Part shown: one piece after another, positions 1 to 7,653 of the stretch
Layout: each line of letters begins with the position of its first letter
Numbering within the stretch: position 1 is the first letter of the stretch
NCBI GenBank assembly: GCA_001560915.1
Contig: CP014214.1
Coordinates: 1,364,001-1,428,000, forward strand
Length of the DNA stretch: 64,000 nucleotides
Reading direction: 5' to 3'
Source of the DNA: a methanogenic archaeon ISO4-H5
Lineage (GTDB): Archaea; Thermoplasmatota; Thermoplasmata; Methanomassiliicoccales; Methanomethylophilaceae
Position numbers and translations under genes: made by a program
Notes under the pieces: generated by a model
Databases searched by the model: none
Told to the model about the DNA's origin: nothing
What the model saw: the letters and a program-made list of their open reading frames with translations, nothing else

Positions 1-49
1 GGTTCTCGATCCTGTCCGGAACGATGCCCGGCTGGGAAATAAACTCCAT
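1..49 (-). CDS. Start of an unidentified gene, cut by the window edge
   Basis: Reading leftward from an ATG at 49, the frame stays open to the window edge (it begins MEFISQPGIVP). A TATA-like stretch (gcttatatat, read on the minus strand) lies at about 70-80, the usual 20-30 bases upstream for a leaderless archaeal transcript. Another ATG at 56 opens a different frame. Only about 16 residues are visible, so no family can be assigned. Confidence 0.35.
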   Translation of the reverse strand, partial: MEFISQPGIVPDRIEN

Positions 50-124
50 GAAGCATAGATGAATTGGCCGATATATAAGCAAAAGCGGGGGGTGCCCGAA
101 AGTGAGAATCGTAAAAGAAAGGAT

Positions 125-146
125 GGCCTGGGTATATACCCGGGCC
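125..146 (-). terminator. Hairpin terminator after the HesB-like gene
   Basis: A near-perfect self-complementary stretch (GGCCTGGGTA paired with TACCCGGGCC) lies just downstream of the stop at 155. On the minus strand it is followed by a pyrimidine-rich tail (cctttctttt). Confidence 0.55.
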
Positions 147-154
147 GTTTAGTT

Positions 155-487
155 TCAGTTGCCTCCGCAACCGCCGCCGCAGGATGCGCAACCGTTGAAG
201 TTGGGGTTGCGGATGGACAGACCGGTTCCGAAGTTGGGGTCGTCGACGAACTCGATGACGCACTGGTCGAGGGCCTTCTCGGTCTCCTCGTCGTAGTACA
301 TCTCGAAGCTCTTGGCGCTGTTGTCGATCTTCTCTCCGTCCTTGGCGCCCTGCTGGAAGGACATTCCGAACTGAGGTCCGGAGCATGCGTATCCGGAGAG
401 GTAGACCTTGATTCCCCATCCTACTTTCTGGTTCTTCTCGAGGAGCTCGTCGATGAACTTCTCTGCTTCTGCGGTTATGGTAACCAT
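155..487 (-). CDS. HesB/IscA-like Fe-S biogenesis domain protein
   Basis: A 110-residue protein of the HesB/IscA fold, a family that binds or delivers iron-sulfur clusters. The N-terminal part (ITAEAEKFIDELLEKN) and the central FxxGYACSGPQFG-like stretch match the family layout. The C-terminal tail CASCGGGCGGN supplies the clustered cysteines expected of the metal site. The ATG at 487 is preferred to an in-frame start at 523 because the family begins just before the ITAEA helix; a TATA-like sequence (tataaatatg on the minus strand) lies around 505-515. It is transcribed alone with its own terminator. Cluster assembly is plausible given the many Fe-S enzymes of methanogens; whether it is a scaffold or a carrier cannot be told. 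Confidence 0.75.
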   Translation of the reverse strand: MVTITAEAEKFIDELLEKNQKVGWGIKVYLSGYACSGPQFGMSFQQGAKDGEKIDNSAKSFEMYYDEETEKALDQCVIEFVDDPNFGTGLSIRNPNFNGCASCGGGCGGN

Positions 488-534
488 GTAAGAGGGAAAG
501 CTACTTACATATTTATAGTGCACTTCCCGAAAGG

Positions 535-921
535 TTACTCAGTGTATTCCTTCCCGAACACGTCGGCGAACACGCGGAAGGATATCGACTGCCCGCGGGT
601 CATACCCATATAACATGCGATCTGGAGTGCTTCCAGGACCTCGTCCTCCGTGGCCCCGAACATCTTGGCGTTCTCCATCTGCGCCCTGATGCAGTACGGA
701 CTGCCTCCGGCGACGGCCGCTCCGAGGGCGATGAGGTGCTTCACCTTGTGGGGCAGCACCTTCTCCCCCGCGAACATTGATTCGCTGACATCCAGATTCG
801 GCAAAAGCATATCGGGCCTGTCGGAAAGTATCTGATGCACGACGGGGACATGGCCAACAATCTTCTCTTCCTCAGCAAGGCGCCTCTCCATCTCTTCCTG
901 CTGTTCGGGATCCTTCTTCAT
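535..921 (-). CDS. Carboxymuconolactone decarboxylase/AhpD-like protein
   Basis: A 128-residue helical protein of the CMD/AhpD family. The helix pair HKVKHLIALGAAVAGGSPYC followed by AQMENAKMFGATEDEVLEAL is typical. Family members with a CxxC or CxxH motif act as thiol peroxidase partners; here the motif position reads YCIRAQ with one cysteine, so the redox pair appears to be missing and catalytic activity is doubtful. The ATG at 921 gives the family's usual length; the frame upstream has no family similarity. The gene is divergent from the metallopeptidase gene that starts at 1052, so both promoters lie in 922-1051. Confidence 0.75.
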   Translation of the reverse strand: MKKDPEQQEEMERRLAEEEKIVGHVPVVHQILSDRPDMLLPNLDVSESMFAGEKVLPHKVKHLIALGAAVAGGSPYCIRAQMENAKMFGATEDEVLEALQIACYMGMTRGQSISFRVFADVFGKEYTE

Positions 922-1051
922 GCCGCCGGAATCACAATTACAGTATATCAAAATCGGCGAAAAATCCAATCGAAGCACTAATTGTAGTACATTCGTTAAA
1001 TTACCATCCATTCCGAAATACCATCTGCGGGAAAACCGCAGAGGAATCGAA

Positions 1052-1738
1052 ATGATCGATGAGATTGACAGCAACGAGAGGCTGAAGGCCATCTTCAGCA
1101 AGGTAGGAAAAGAGTTCAGGGTTGACACCGTGCAGGCCGAGTTCATGGCCTTCACCGATGTCAAGGTCCGCTGGCAGCGCGCCTACGGATGGATCGACTT
1201 CCAGGTATCGGACTACCTGATGGACGCTCCCGACAGGGCACTCGAGGGACTCGCACGCTCCCTCTTCAAGAGACTCAACGGGGAGAATGGGGAATATTCC
1301 ACCGAGCTCCTCGAGTGGATCACCGCCCCCGAGTTCAGCAGCAGCAAGAACCATGTGTACATGAGCAGGTGCCCCCAGTACCTGAACACCGTCGAGGGAA
1401 GGTCCAAGAACCTGCAGGAATCCTACGACCGTCTGGTGGGTGCGGGACTCGTTCCCTACGACCCCTCCATCGTCCTGACATGGGAGTACGAGGGGAGCAA
1501 GAAGATGGGGCACTGCTCCGTCCTGATGAGGGTGGTGGCCATCTCCGAGAGCCTCGACCGTGATGAAGTGCCAGACTACGTTCTCGACTACTGCCTCTAC
1601 CATGAGCTCTGCCACATCGTGGTGGGATACAATCCCGACGGCAACATGCACGAGGACGAGTACTACGGCTACGAGGACAGGTACCCTACCAAGAGCGAAG
1701 CCGTGGGATGGCTGAGGACGAGGTACGCCTACGCATGA
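1052..1738 (+). CDS. Zinc metallopeptidase-like protein with HExxH motif
   Basis: A 228-residue soluble protein. Near the C-terminus it has YHELCHIVVGY, a zinc-metallopeptidase HExxH motif, followed about 40 residues later by an acidic stretch that could give the third zinc ligand (KSEAVGW). Around the motif it most resembles SprT/M48-like minimal peptidases. No signal peptide or membrane segment is visible, so it is likely cytoplasmic. The ATG at 1052 follows a weak purine-rich stretch; the open frame extends upstream to 920 but overlaps the neighbouring promoter. Substrate unknown; the upstream 150 residues match no family I recognise. Confidence 0.65.
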   Translation: MIDEIDSNERLKAIFSKVGKEFRVDTVQAEFMAFTDVKVRWQRAYGWIDFQVSDYLMDAPDRALEGLARSLFKRLNGENGEYSTELLEWITAPEFSSSKNHVYMSRCPQYLNTVEGRSKNLQESYDRLVGAGLVPYDPSIVLTWEYEGSKKMGHCSVLMRVVAISESLDRDEVPDYVLDYCLYHELCHIVVGYNPDGNMHEDEYYGYEDRYPTKSEAVGWLRTRYAYA

Positions 1739-1744
1739 GAAGCA

Positions 1745-1784
1745 AGGGGGATGGTCGCCGAGAGGCGGGGAGAACTGTCCCCCT
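1745..1784 (+). terminator. Stem-loop terminator after the metallopeptidase gene
   Basis: An outer stem AGGGGG (1745-1750) with CCCCCT (1779-1784) encloses a small hairpin CGCC-GAGA-GGCG (756-767 of kilobase 2) closed by a GNRA tetraloop. It starts seven bases after the stop codon. Confidence 0.5.
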
Positions 1785-1808
1785 AGCGCTAACACACCTT
1801 ATCATCGT

Positions 1809-1922
1809 CCCGCGGTGACGCGGGCCTCGGGGCACTGACTTACGCCGGGGGTATGTGTCGGATCCTGCGTTGGCTCCCGGTCATCGCCGGCGGCGTCACG
1901 CCGCTGCTACCGCGAGTGCCCC
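1809..1922. ncRNA. Candidate GC-rich structured RNA in the intergenic region
   Basis: The 483 bases between the metallopeptidase and acyl-CoA synthetase genes hold a GC-rich island in otherwise AT-rich sequence. Four perfect or near-perfect stems can be drawn: CCCGC/GCGGG (1809-1813 with 1820-1824); GGGGCACT/AGTGCCCC (1829-1836 with 1915-1922), closing the domain; GCCGGGGG/CTCCCGGT (1844-1851 with 1874-1881); and GCGGCG/CGCCGC with a three-base loop (1890-1895 with 1899-1904). This is a branched fold closed by an 8-bp stem, not a plain terminator. I compared it mentally with SRP RNA, RNase P RNA, tRNA and the cobalamin riboswitch and saw none of their signature sequences. Strand cannot be decided. 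No convincing reading frame occupies it. Confidence 0.4.
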
Positions 1923-2048
1923 AAAAGAATTGGGATCAGGACCGCTGTAGGCCGCTCCGTACATATGGCGTTCATGTATCGCGCCCCTCTGTCAGAACGG
2001 TCGCATGCGTTATCGCATCGCATATATACAAATATCGTGTACGGCAAT

Positions 2049-2201
2049 CAACGTATTTCGTATTCGTTGATAGTAATTCCCTTCGTTTTTTGACGGAATT
2101 CATCGATTTGGTTACAAATTTGGCATTAATTTTACGAAATTCGTAGAAATTCCACGATAATTTTTACGAAATCCACAGCCCATAGGTTACCTTTATAATA
2201 T
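2049..2201 (+). promoter_or_regulatory. Promoter and palindromes upstream of the acyl-CoA synthetase gene
   Basis: An AT-rich stretch with a TATA-like box (tttataatat, 2192-2201) 21-30 bases before the start codon implies a leaderless or very short leader. Upstream are a perfect palindrome TACGAAATTCGTA (2133-2145), a further ttacgaaat copy at about 2164-2172, and CAACG/CGTTG arms at 2049-2053 and 2065-2069. These could bind a dimeric regulator. Confidence 0.5.
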
Positions 2202-2221
2202 AGTAGAGAATTCTCGACCTC

Positions 2222-4315
2222 ATGCAGGAATTCTTCAACCCCAAGTCTGTCGCCATCATCGGTGCATCAAACGATGAGACCAAACTCGGCGGAATGCTCG
2301 TAAAGAATATGCTCAACGCAGGCTTCAAAGGAAAGCTCTACCCCATCAACCCCAAGGGCGGGGAGATCATGGGCCTCAAAGCCTACACCAACATCACCGA
2401 AGTCAAGGAGCCCATTGAGCTCGCTGTCGTCGCAGTCAAGAACACCTTCGTGCTGCAGGCACTCAAGGACAGTGCCGCCGCCGGAGTCAAATGCATGTCC
2501 ATCCTCTCCGCAGGATTCAAGGAGGACAGCCCCCAGGGAGCCGAGATGGAGAAAGAGCTCCAGGCTGAGGCCAAGAAGGCCGGCATCCGCATCGCCGGAC
2601 CCAACTGCTTCGGAAACATGAACGTCAGGAACGGAGTCAACTACACCTTCTCCCACCTGGTACCTGCCGCAGGAAACATCTCCATCATGTCCCAGTCCGG
2701 TGCAGTCGGATCCTCCATCCTCGACTGGACCTGCTCCAACGGAGTCGGACTCGCCAACTTCATCACCTTCGGAAACAAGTGCGATGTCGACGAGGCCGAG
2801 ATCCTGAAATACTACTCCGAGGACCCCAACACCAAGGTCATCGGCATCTACTCCGAGGGTATCAGCGACGGAGAGAAGTTCATCACCGCCGTCGAGAACA
2901 TGCCCATCAAGAAGCCCATCGTCATGTTCAAGTCCGGAAAGACCGCGGCCGGTTCCAAGGCGGCGTCCTCCCACACCGGATCCATCGCAGGTTCCGACGC
3001 CGTCAACAACGTCGTCTTCAAGAAGCTCAACATCCACAGGGCCTTCGACCTCGACGAGTTCTTCGACGCTCTGCTCGTGTTCTCCACCTGCAGCCCCATG
3101 AAGAAGGACCACATCGGAATCATCACCAACGCCGGAGGACTCGGAGTCATGTCCGCCGACGCAGCATACAACGCACAGTTCTGCCACGCCGCACAGCTGG
3201 CCCCCGAGACCATCGCGGGAATCAAGGCAGGACTCCCCAAGGTCGCAGGAATCACCAACCCCATCGACATCCGCGGAGACGCGGCTGACACCGACTTCGA
3301 GATCGCCATCCGCGAGGTCATCAAGGACCCCTCCGTCGGAGGACTCGTCGTCATGGGATCCCCCCTCGACACCGCCGACCTCACCTCCGTGGCCAAACTC
3401 CTCGTCAGGATCATGGACGAGATTCCCTGCGCCACCACTGTCTGCTTCGCAGGCGGTAAGAAGTGCGAGGAGGCCATCCAGATCCTCAGGGACGGAAAGT
3501 TCCCCGCCTACCCCACTCCCGACAGAGCGGTACGCGCTCTCGACATCCTCAGGAAGTACTGCGTCAACAAGGAGCAGTCCGCCACCGATCTCAAGGTGCC
3601 CAAGATCAACGGACGCGCCGCAGTCAAGGCACTCATCGACAAGGCCTACGCAGAGGGCCGCCACACCCTGACCGAGGCCGAGGGTAAGGAGATGTTCAAG
3701 GCATACAACATCCCCGTCCCCGGAGCAGCCATCTCCAACTCCGCTGACGACGCCGCAGCAGCCGCTGACAAGATCGGCTACCCCGTCGTCATGAAGATCG
3801 TCTCCCCCGACATCGCACACAAGACCGATGTGGGAGGAGTCGTCGTCGGAGTGAAGAACGCACAGGCCGCCAAGGATGCTTACAACAGCATCATGAAGTC
3901 CGTCTCCGAGAAGGCACCCAAGGCCAAGATCGTCGGAGTCTCCATCGAACAGATGCTCGAGGGACCCGAGGTCATCCTCTCCATGATGAGGGACCCCCAG
4001 TTCGGACCCGTCGTCTCCTTCGGACTCGGAGGAATCTACGTCGAGATCCTCAGGGAGATCTCCCAGAAGCACGTCCCCATGACCGAGGAGGAGCTCAACG
4101 ACATGATCGGCTCCACCAAGGCCTACAAGCTCCTGGCCGGCGCCCGCGGTCTGCCCAAGCGCGACATCGACGCCATCAAGGACATCATCAGGAAGATTGT
4201 CCTCATCACCAACGAGAACCCCGAGATCACCGAGCTCGAGATCAACCCCGTCATCGCCGGAAAGGAAGGACAGGGCTGCTGGGCCGTGGACTGTCTCTGC
4301 GTCCTCAAGAACTGA
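2222..4315 (+). CDS. ADP-forming acetate/acyl-CoA ligase, fused alpha and beta subunits
   Basis: This 697-residue enzyme converts acyl-CoA, ADP and phosphate to acid, CoA and ATP (or the reverse). The N-terminal half has the CoA-binding domain (KSVAIIGASNDETKLGGM) and the succinyl-CoA-ligase-like domain with the phosphohistidine loop region (SSHTGSIAGSDA). The C-terminal ~230 residues are the ATP-grasp beta part (GYPVVMKIVSPDIAHKTDVGG, GPVVSFGLGGIYVE, ITELEINPVIAG). Length and order match the fused archaeal Acd type. It stands alone between its own promoter and a terminator. Acetate, propionate and aromatic acids are all used by relatives, so the substrate is open. Confidence 0.9.
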   Translation: MQEFFNPKSVAIIGASNDETKLGGMLVKNMLNAGFKGKLYPINPKGGEIMGLKAYTNITEVKEPIELAVVAVKNTFVLQALKDSAAAGVKCMSILSAGFKEDSPQGAEMEKELQAEAKKAGIRIAGPNCFGNMNVRNGVNYTFSHLVPAAGNISIMSQSGAVGSSILDWTCSNGVGLANFITFGNKCDVDEAEILKYYSEDPNTKVIGIYSEGISDGEKFITAVENMPIKKPIVMFKSGKTAAGSKAASSHTGSIAGSDAVNNVVFKKLNIHRAFDLDEFFDALLVFSTCSPMKKDHIGIITNAGGLGVMSADAAYNAQFCHAAQLAPETIAGIKAGLPKVAGITNPIDIRGDAADTDFEIAIREVIKDPSVGGLVVMGSPLDTADLTSVAKLLVRIMDEIPCATTVCFAGGKKCEEAIQILRDGKFPAYPTPDRAVRALDILRKYCVNKEQSATDLKVPKINGRAAVKALIDKAYAEGRHTLTEAEGKEMFKAYNIPVPGAAISNSADDAAAAADKIGYPVVMKIVSPDIAHKTDVGGVVVGVKNAQAAKDAYNSIMKSVSEKAPKAKIVGVSIEQMLEGPEVILSMMRDPQFGPVVSFGLGGIYVEILREISQKHVPMTEEELNDMIGSTKAYKLLAGARGLPKRDIDAIKDIIRKIVLITNENPEITELEINPVIAGKEGQGCWAVDCLCVLKN

Positions 4316-4328
4316 AAAACCCATTCAA

Positions 4329-4346
4329 ACCGGGGGAAACCCCGGT
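4329..4346 (+). terminator. GNRA-capped terminator hairpin
   Basis: ACCGGGG-GAAA-CCCCGGT directly after the acyl-CoA ligase gene, with pyrimidine-rich cccttttc downstream. The flanking attcaaaccgggg context recurs at other gene ends in this window. Confidence 0.6.
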
Positions 4347-4409
4347 AACACCCTTTTCAAACATGTTCCGGGTCTTTTTAATATATCCAACTCGCGCTTC
4401 TTTATAATC

Positions 4410-4718
4410 ATGTTCTGCCCGTGCTGCAAACAGGAGCTCATCGGGACCGAACCGTTCTGTCCCGGATGCGGTACGTACATCTCGTCGGATATGATCGTCA
4501 AGACCGAGGCCAAGCACCACACGTCCAGGGAATATGCCATGTTCTTCTGCGTGGGAATGCTGGCGATGTTCATCCTCACCTACCTGCTTGGAACACAGCT
4601 GATGCTGCTGTTCATCCCCCTGATCTTCCTGAGACTCGGCAGCAGCCGTCTGGCGGCGGTGCTCTTCGGTAGCGTGGCAGGGGCCATCCTGGGATTCCTG
4701 CTGACGACGTTGGTCTGA
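4410..4718 (+). CDS. Small zinc-ribbon membrane protein
   Basis: 102 residues. The N-terminus has two CxxC knuckles (MFCPCCKQELIG and FCPGCGTYI), forming a zinc ribbon of the kind common in small archaeal membrane proteins. Two to three hydrophobic segments follow (AMFFCVGMLAMFILTYLLG, LMLLFIPLIFL and LAAVLFGSVAGAILGFLLT). A TATA-like box (tttttaatatat, about 4375-4386) lies 25-35 bases before the ATG, so the transcript probably has little leader. Function unknown; the zinc ribbon would face the cytoplasm. Confidence 0.65.
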   Translation: MFCPCCKQELIGTEPFCPGCGTYISSDMIVKTEAKHHTSREYAMFFCVGMLAMFILTYLLGTQLMLLFIPLIFLRLGSSRLAAVLFGSVAGAILGFLLTTLV

Positions 4719-4762
4719 CCCGCCCACCTGTTTTATAAATAGGCGCGCATACCGAACACATT

Positions 4763-5569
4763 ATGACATCCGAGCTCATTTTCGTAGGGCTGGGCCTCAG
4801 CGGCGTCGACGGTATGACCGTGAAGGCCTTCAATGCGCTCAAAGAATGCGACAAGATTTATGCGGAGTTCTACACCTCCCACCTCATCGGCACCGAGATC
4901 GAGGACCTGAAGAAGGCCCTCGGCAAGAAGATAGAGGTGCTCTACCGCGCCCAGGTGGAGGAGGACAAGGAACTCCCCGCGGTCATCCGCGACGCCAAGA
5001 CCATGAGGGTCGCCTTCGTCACCGCCGGCGACACCATGCTTGCCACCACCCACGTCGACCTCAGGATACAGGCTATGTACGAGGGTATCCCCGTCAGGAT
5101 GTTCACCGGCGTATCGATCTTCACCGCCGCACCCGCGGTCTTCGGACTGCAGCCCTACAAGTTCGGAAGGACCGTCACCCTCCCATTCCTGGAGCAGGGG
5201 TACCAGCCCAAATCCCCCTACGACCACATCATGGCCAACAAGAAGCTGGGTCTCCACACCCTCATCCTCCTGGACATCAGAGCAGAGGAGCTCAGGTACA
5301 TGACCGCCAAGGATGCCATCGAGTGGCTCCTGGCCGGCGAGGAGAAATGGCAGGAGGGTCTGATCACCGACAAGACACTGCTGTGCGTGGTCTCTCATGC
5401 AGGAGCCGACGACATGAAGCTCGTGGCCGGATATCCCAAAGACCTGCTCAGCATGGACCTCGGCAGCCCTCTTCAGAGCGTCATCCTCCCCGGGAACCTC
5501 CACTTCATGGAGGCTGAGGCCCTGGTGGATTTCGCCGGAGCTCCCAAGGAGATCATCGAGGACGACTGA
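4763..5569 (+). CDS. dphB: Diphthine synthase (diphthamide biosynthesis methyltransferase)
   Basis: A 268-residue SAM-dependent methyltransferase that methylates the modified histidine of elongation factor 2 during diphthamide synthesis. It has the tetrapyrrole-methylase fold seen in Dph5/DphB: N-terminal LIFVGLGLSGVDGMTVKA, the substrate-loop region YAEFYTSHL, and the SAM-binding GDTMLATTHVDLR. Length fits the archaeal family. Its TGA shares one base with the ATG of trm5, so the two translation-related genes are probably co-translated. A TATA-like box (ttttataaatag) lies at about 4730-4742. Confidence 0.92.
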   Translation: MTSELIFVGLGLSGVDGMTVKAFNALKECDKIYAEFYTSHLIGTEIEDLKKALGKKIEVLYRAQVEEDKELPAVIRDAKTMRVAFVTAGDTMLATTHVDLRIQAMYEGIPVRMFTGVSIFTAAPAVFGLQPYKFGRTVTLPFLEQGYQPKSPYDHIMANKKLGLHTLILLDIRAEELRYMTAKDAIEWLLAGEEKWQEGLITDKTLLCVVSHAGADDMKLVAGYPKDLLSMDLGSPLQSVILPGNLHFMEAEALVDFAGAPKEIIEDD

Positions 5570-6573
5570 TGGCCAAGTGCATCCGCGTTCCCAAATCCGA
5601 AGGAGAACCCTACCGTAGGGGACTCATCGAAGAGGGACTTCTTGACTTAGATTACCGCATCGGAAGCGACGGCGGCAATCTTCTCATACCCTGCACCTGC
5701 GACGAGTACCGCGGTATAAAAGCGGAAGAGGCAGAGCTCAGACCGCAGGCCCGCGAAGAGGGCGACTACCGTAACATCGTCGATGTGCCAGATGACCTGA
5801 GGGAGCTTCTTCCTAACTCCCACGATGTGGTCGGGGACATCGCCATCACCAAGCTCGAGGAACCTCTCCTCCCATACCGTAAAGCCATCGGCGAAGCCAT
5901 GATGAAGGTCTGCCCCAACATACGCACGGTATTCCTCGACGGCGGTGTGAAGGGAGAGTTCCGCATCCGCAAACTCGAACTCATCGCCGGTTCAGGTTCC
6001 TCCGAGACCATGCACAAGGAGTTCGGGACCAGGATGAAGACGGATCCCGCCAAGGTTTACTTCAACCCCCGTCTCGCCAACGAGAGGGCCCGTGTCACCG
6101 CTATGGTGAAACCGGGAGAGATCATTATCGACATGTTCGCCGGCGTGGCTCCGTTCGGATCGGTAATCTGCAGGAACGCACACCCTGAAAAGGTCTATTC
6201 CATCGACCTGAATCCTGAATGTGAGTATTACATGAAAGAGAACGTGAGGCTCAATCACATCACCAACATGGAATGCATGATTGGGGATTCCACAGAGCTC
6301 GTGAAATCGCTCCCTAAAGCGGACAGGATCATCATGAACTTGCCTCAGATCGCCGACAGGTTCCTGGATTCGGCGCTCGGAGCCGCCAAAGTGGGTGCGG
6401 TCATCCACATGCACAAAATCATGGAGAGGGAAGAACTCCCCGCTTACAAAGAAAGCATTGTAGAAGCTATGGAGGAAAAGGGATTCGGCATGGAGATCCT
6501 GCAGGTCTCCGAACTCAAGACCTACTCTCCGACCATGAGCGTCTACGTCTTCGATATCCGCAGGACCTGCTAA
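5569..6573 (+). CDS. tRNA (guanine(37)-N1)-methyltransferase Trm5-type
   Basis: A 334-residue class I SAM methyltransferase that makes m1G37 next to the tRNA anticodon and so prevents +1 frameshifting. The C-terminal half holds the SAM motif IIIDMFAGVAPFGS, the acidic VYSIDLNPECEYYMKEN and the catalytic-loop motif IIMNLPQIADRFL, where Trm5 usually has NPP. The N-terminal ~130 residues contain the D2-like domain (GVKGEFRIRKLELIAG). It overlaps dphB by one base. The pair is convergent with nothing; a 79-base gap follows before the next gene. Confidence 0.9.
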   Translation: MAKCIRVPKSEGEPYRRGLIEEGLLDLDYRIGSDGGNLLIPCTCDEYRGIKAEEAELRPQAREEGDYRNIVDVPDDLRELLPNSHDVVGDIAITKLEEPLLPYRKAIGEAMMKVCPNIRTVFLDGGVKGEFRIRKLELIAGSGSSETMHKEFGTRMKTDPAKVYFNPRLANERARVTAMVKPGEIIIDMFAGVAPFGSVICRNAHPEKVYSIDLNPECEYYMKENVRLNHITNMECMIGDSTELVKSLPKADRIIMNLPQIADRFLDSALGAAKVGAVIHMHKIMEREELPAYKESIVEAMEEKGFGMEILQVSELKTYSPTMSVYVFDIRRTC

Positions 6574-6621
6574 CCTACTAACTGCAGTCCGCGGACTTTT
6601 ATCCTCTCCGACGGAAACGTC

Positions 6622-6644
6622 TCCGGACGAAAATGTCGTCCGGA
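6622..6644 (+). promoter_or_regulatory. Hairpin overlapping the ribosome-binding site
   Basis: A perfect 9-bp inverted repeat (TCCGGACGA, five-base loop AAATG, TCGTCCGGA) whose 3' arm contains the first bases of the GGAG Shine-Dalgarno sequence (6642-6645) of the following ATG at 6653. If formed in the mRNA it would hide the ribosome-binding site. The other gene of this family in the window has a similar arrangement (44101-44116). Confidence 0.55.
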
Positions 6645-6652
6645 GATTGCAA

Positions 6653-7564
6653 ATGTCCGAAGAAAACAAGAATACGCAATTGAAACCCGCCGGAGACCTG
6701 GAATCGAAGACAGTGTTCCATAACCTCCGTTTGGCAGCCACCTTGTTCAAGAACTTCACCGAAGAGTTCAGAGGTTTGGATGAAGACGAGATAGAGAAAT
6801 ACATCGAGAAGGACTCCGAGGGAGGTCCGCTGGAGTTCAAGGATGAGCTGTATGCTCTTGGAACGGATTATGTTCGGCTCGACAGTCTTCTTGAGGCCAG
6901 AGTGCCAGGAAAGACGAACGAGTGCGTGAGGATCAGGTTCAACATCGAGACCCAAGTGCATACCTCACCGGGATATTCCCTTGCGGACCGTGCCCAGATG
7001 TACGCCGCCATGCTCCTGGCAACACAGAACAAAGAGAGTAAGGGGCGTGACAAATACCGCAACCTGAAGAAATCGTACACGATATGGATCTGTCCGAGGG
7101 GCCCGGAATCCCTGGACGGACAGATATTCCCATTCGGAATGGTTCCTCACAATGGATCTCCAGAGGAATTGGGATTCAGCAGTCTGATGGAGATAGTATT
7201 CGTGTTCCCTGGAAAACCAGTCAAAGATTCTGAAGACAAATCGGTGACCGATCTGCTCAGCATCATCTTTTCCGGAGAAAGCGCAGAAGCCCGCCAGAGT
7301 AAGATTACCGACAAATATAATATCACACTTGACCTACTATCATTGATGGAAGTTGAGCATTTTACCGACTGGGGCCTGGAGATCAGACAGGATGCGTATG
7401 ATGAGGGTTTGGCCGACGGTAAGGCCAAGGGCATGGCAAAGGCGGTCATTGGGATATCAAATAGACTGCACTGCTCCATCGAAGAAGCCGCAGAAATAGC
7501 CGAAGTACCTGAGGATATGATGGAAGATGTCCTCAGAGTGGCTAAAGACCTGCTGAAAAACTGA
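6653..7564 (+). CDS. PD-(D/E)XK nuclease family transposase-like protein
   Basis: A 303-residue protein resembling the Rpn/'PD-(D/E)XK nuclease family transposase' group. The likely active site is an aspartate (YVRLDSLLEARV) followed by the E-x-Q motif in IRFNIETQVH. A tyrosine-rich segment (YSLADRAQMYAAML), an adenylate-family-like SYTIWICPRG strand and a C-terminal region of repeated G-K/DGKAKGMAK follow. The C-terminus ends in a helical AEVPEDMMEDVLRVAKDLL motif common in this group. ATG 6653 with GGAG seven bases upstream is preferred to TTG at 6647. A diverged paralogue lies at 44127-45062. No terminal inverted repeats or target duplications were seen, so mobility is not shown. Confidence 0.7.
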   Translation: MSEENKNTQLKPAGDLESKTVFHNLRLAATLFKNFTEEFRGLDEDEIEKYIEKDSEGGPLEFKDELYALGTDYVRLDSLLEARVPGKTNECVRIRFNIETQVHTSPGYSLADRAQMYAAMLLATQNKESKGRDKYRNLKKSYTIWICPRGPESLDGQIFPFGMVPHNGSPEELGFSSLMEIVFVFPGKPVKDSEDKSVTDLLSIIFSGESAEARQSKITDKYNITLDLLSLMEVEHFTDWGLEIRQDAYDEGLADGKAKGMAKAVIGISNRLHCSIEEAAEIAEVPEDMMEDVLRVAKDLLKN

Positions 7565-7569
7565 TATCG

Positions 7570-7601
7570 GGGAAGGCTCGAAACATATTCAGGGCCTTCC
7601 C
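7570..7601 (+). terminator. Terminator hairpin between convergent genes
   Basis: GGGAAGGC (7570-7577) pairs with GCCTTCCC (7594-7601) across a 16-base loop; T-rich tttgttctttt follows. It lies between the transposase-like gene and the convergent dCTP deaminase-like gene. Confidence 0.6.
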
Positions 7602-7653
7602 TTTGTTCTTTTGCTTCCGGATTAGGGTATACTCACTCCGGCATAAGGACGTC

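Noticed and set aside
1809-1922. SRP RNA or RNase P RNA identity for the structured region
   Set aside because: The conserved GGAA...GCAGC-type SRP motif and RNase P P4 motif were not seen on either strand.
1853-2146. A 97-codon frame overlapping the candidate structured RNA
   Set aside because: It runs through GC-rich stems into AT-rich sequence, with no domain or ribosome site; the stems explain the region better.
2267-4324. A 685-codon minus-strand frame opposite the acyl-CoA ligase
   Set aside because: Mirror frame produced by the GC-rich codon use of the real gene; composition (Gly/Asp/Val/Leu-rich, no domain) is typical of a shadow.
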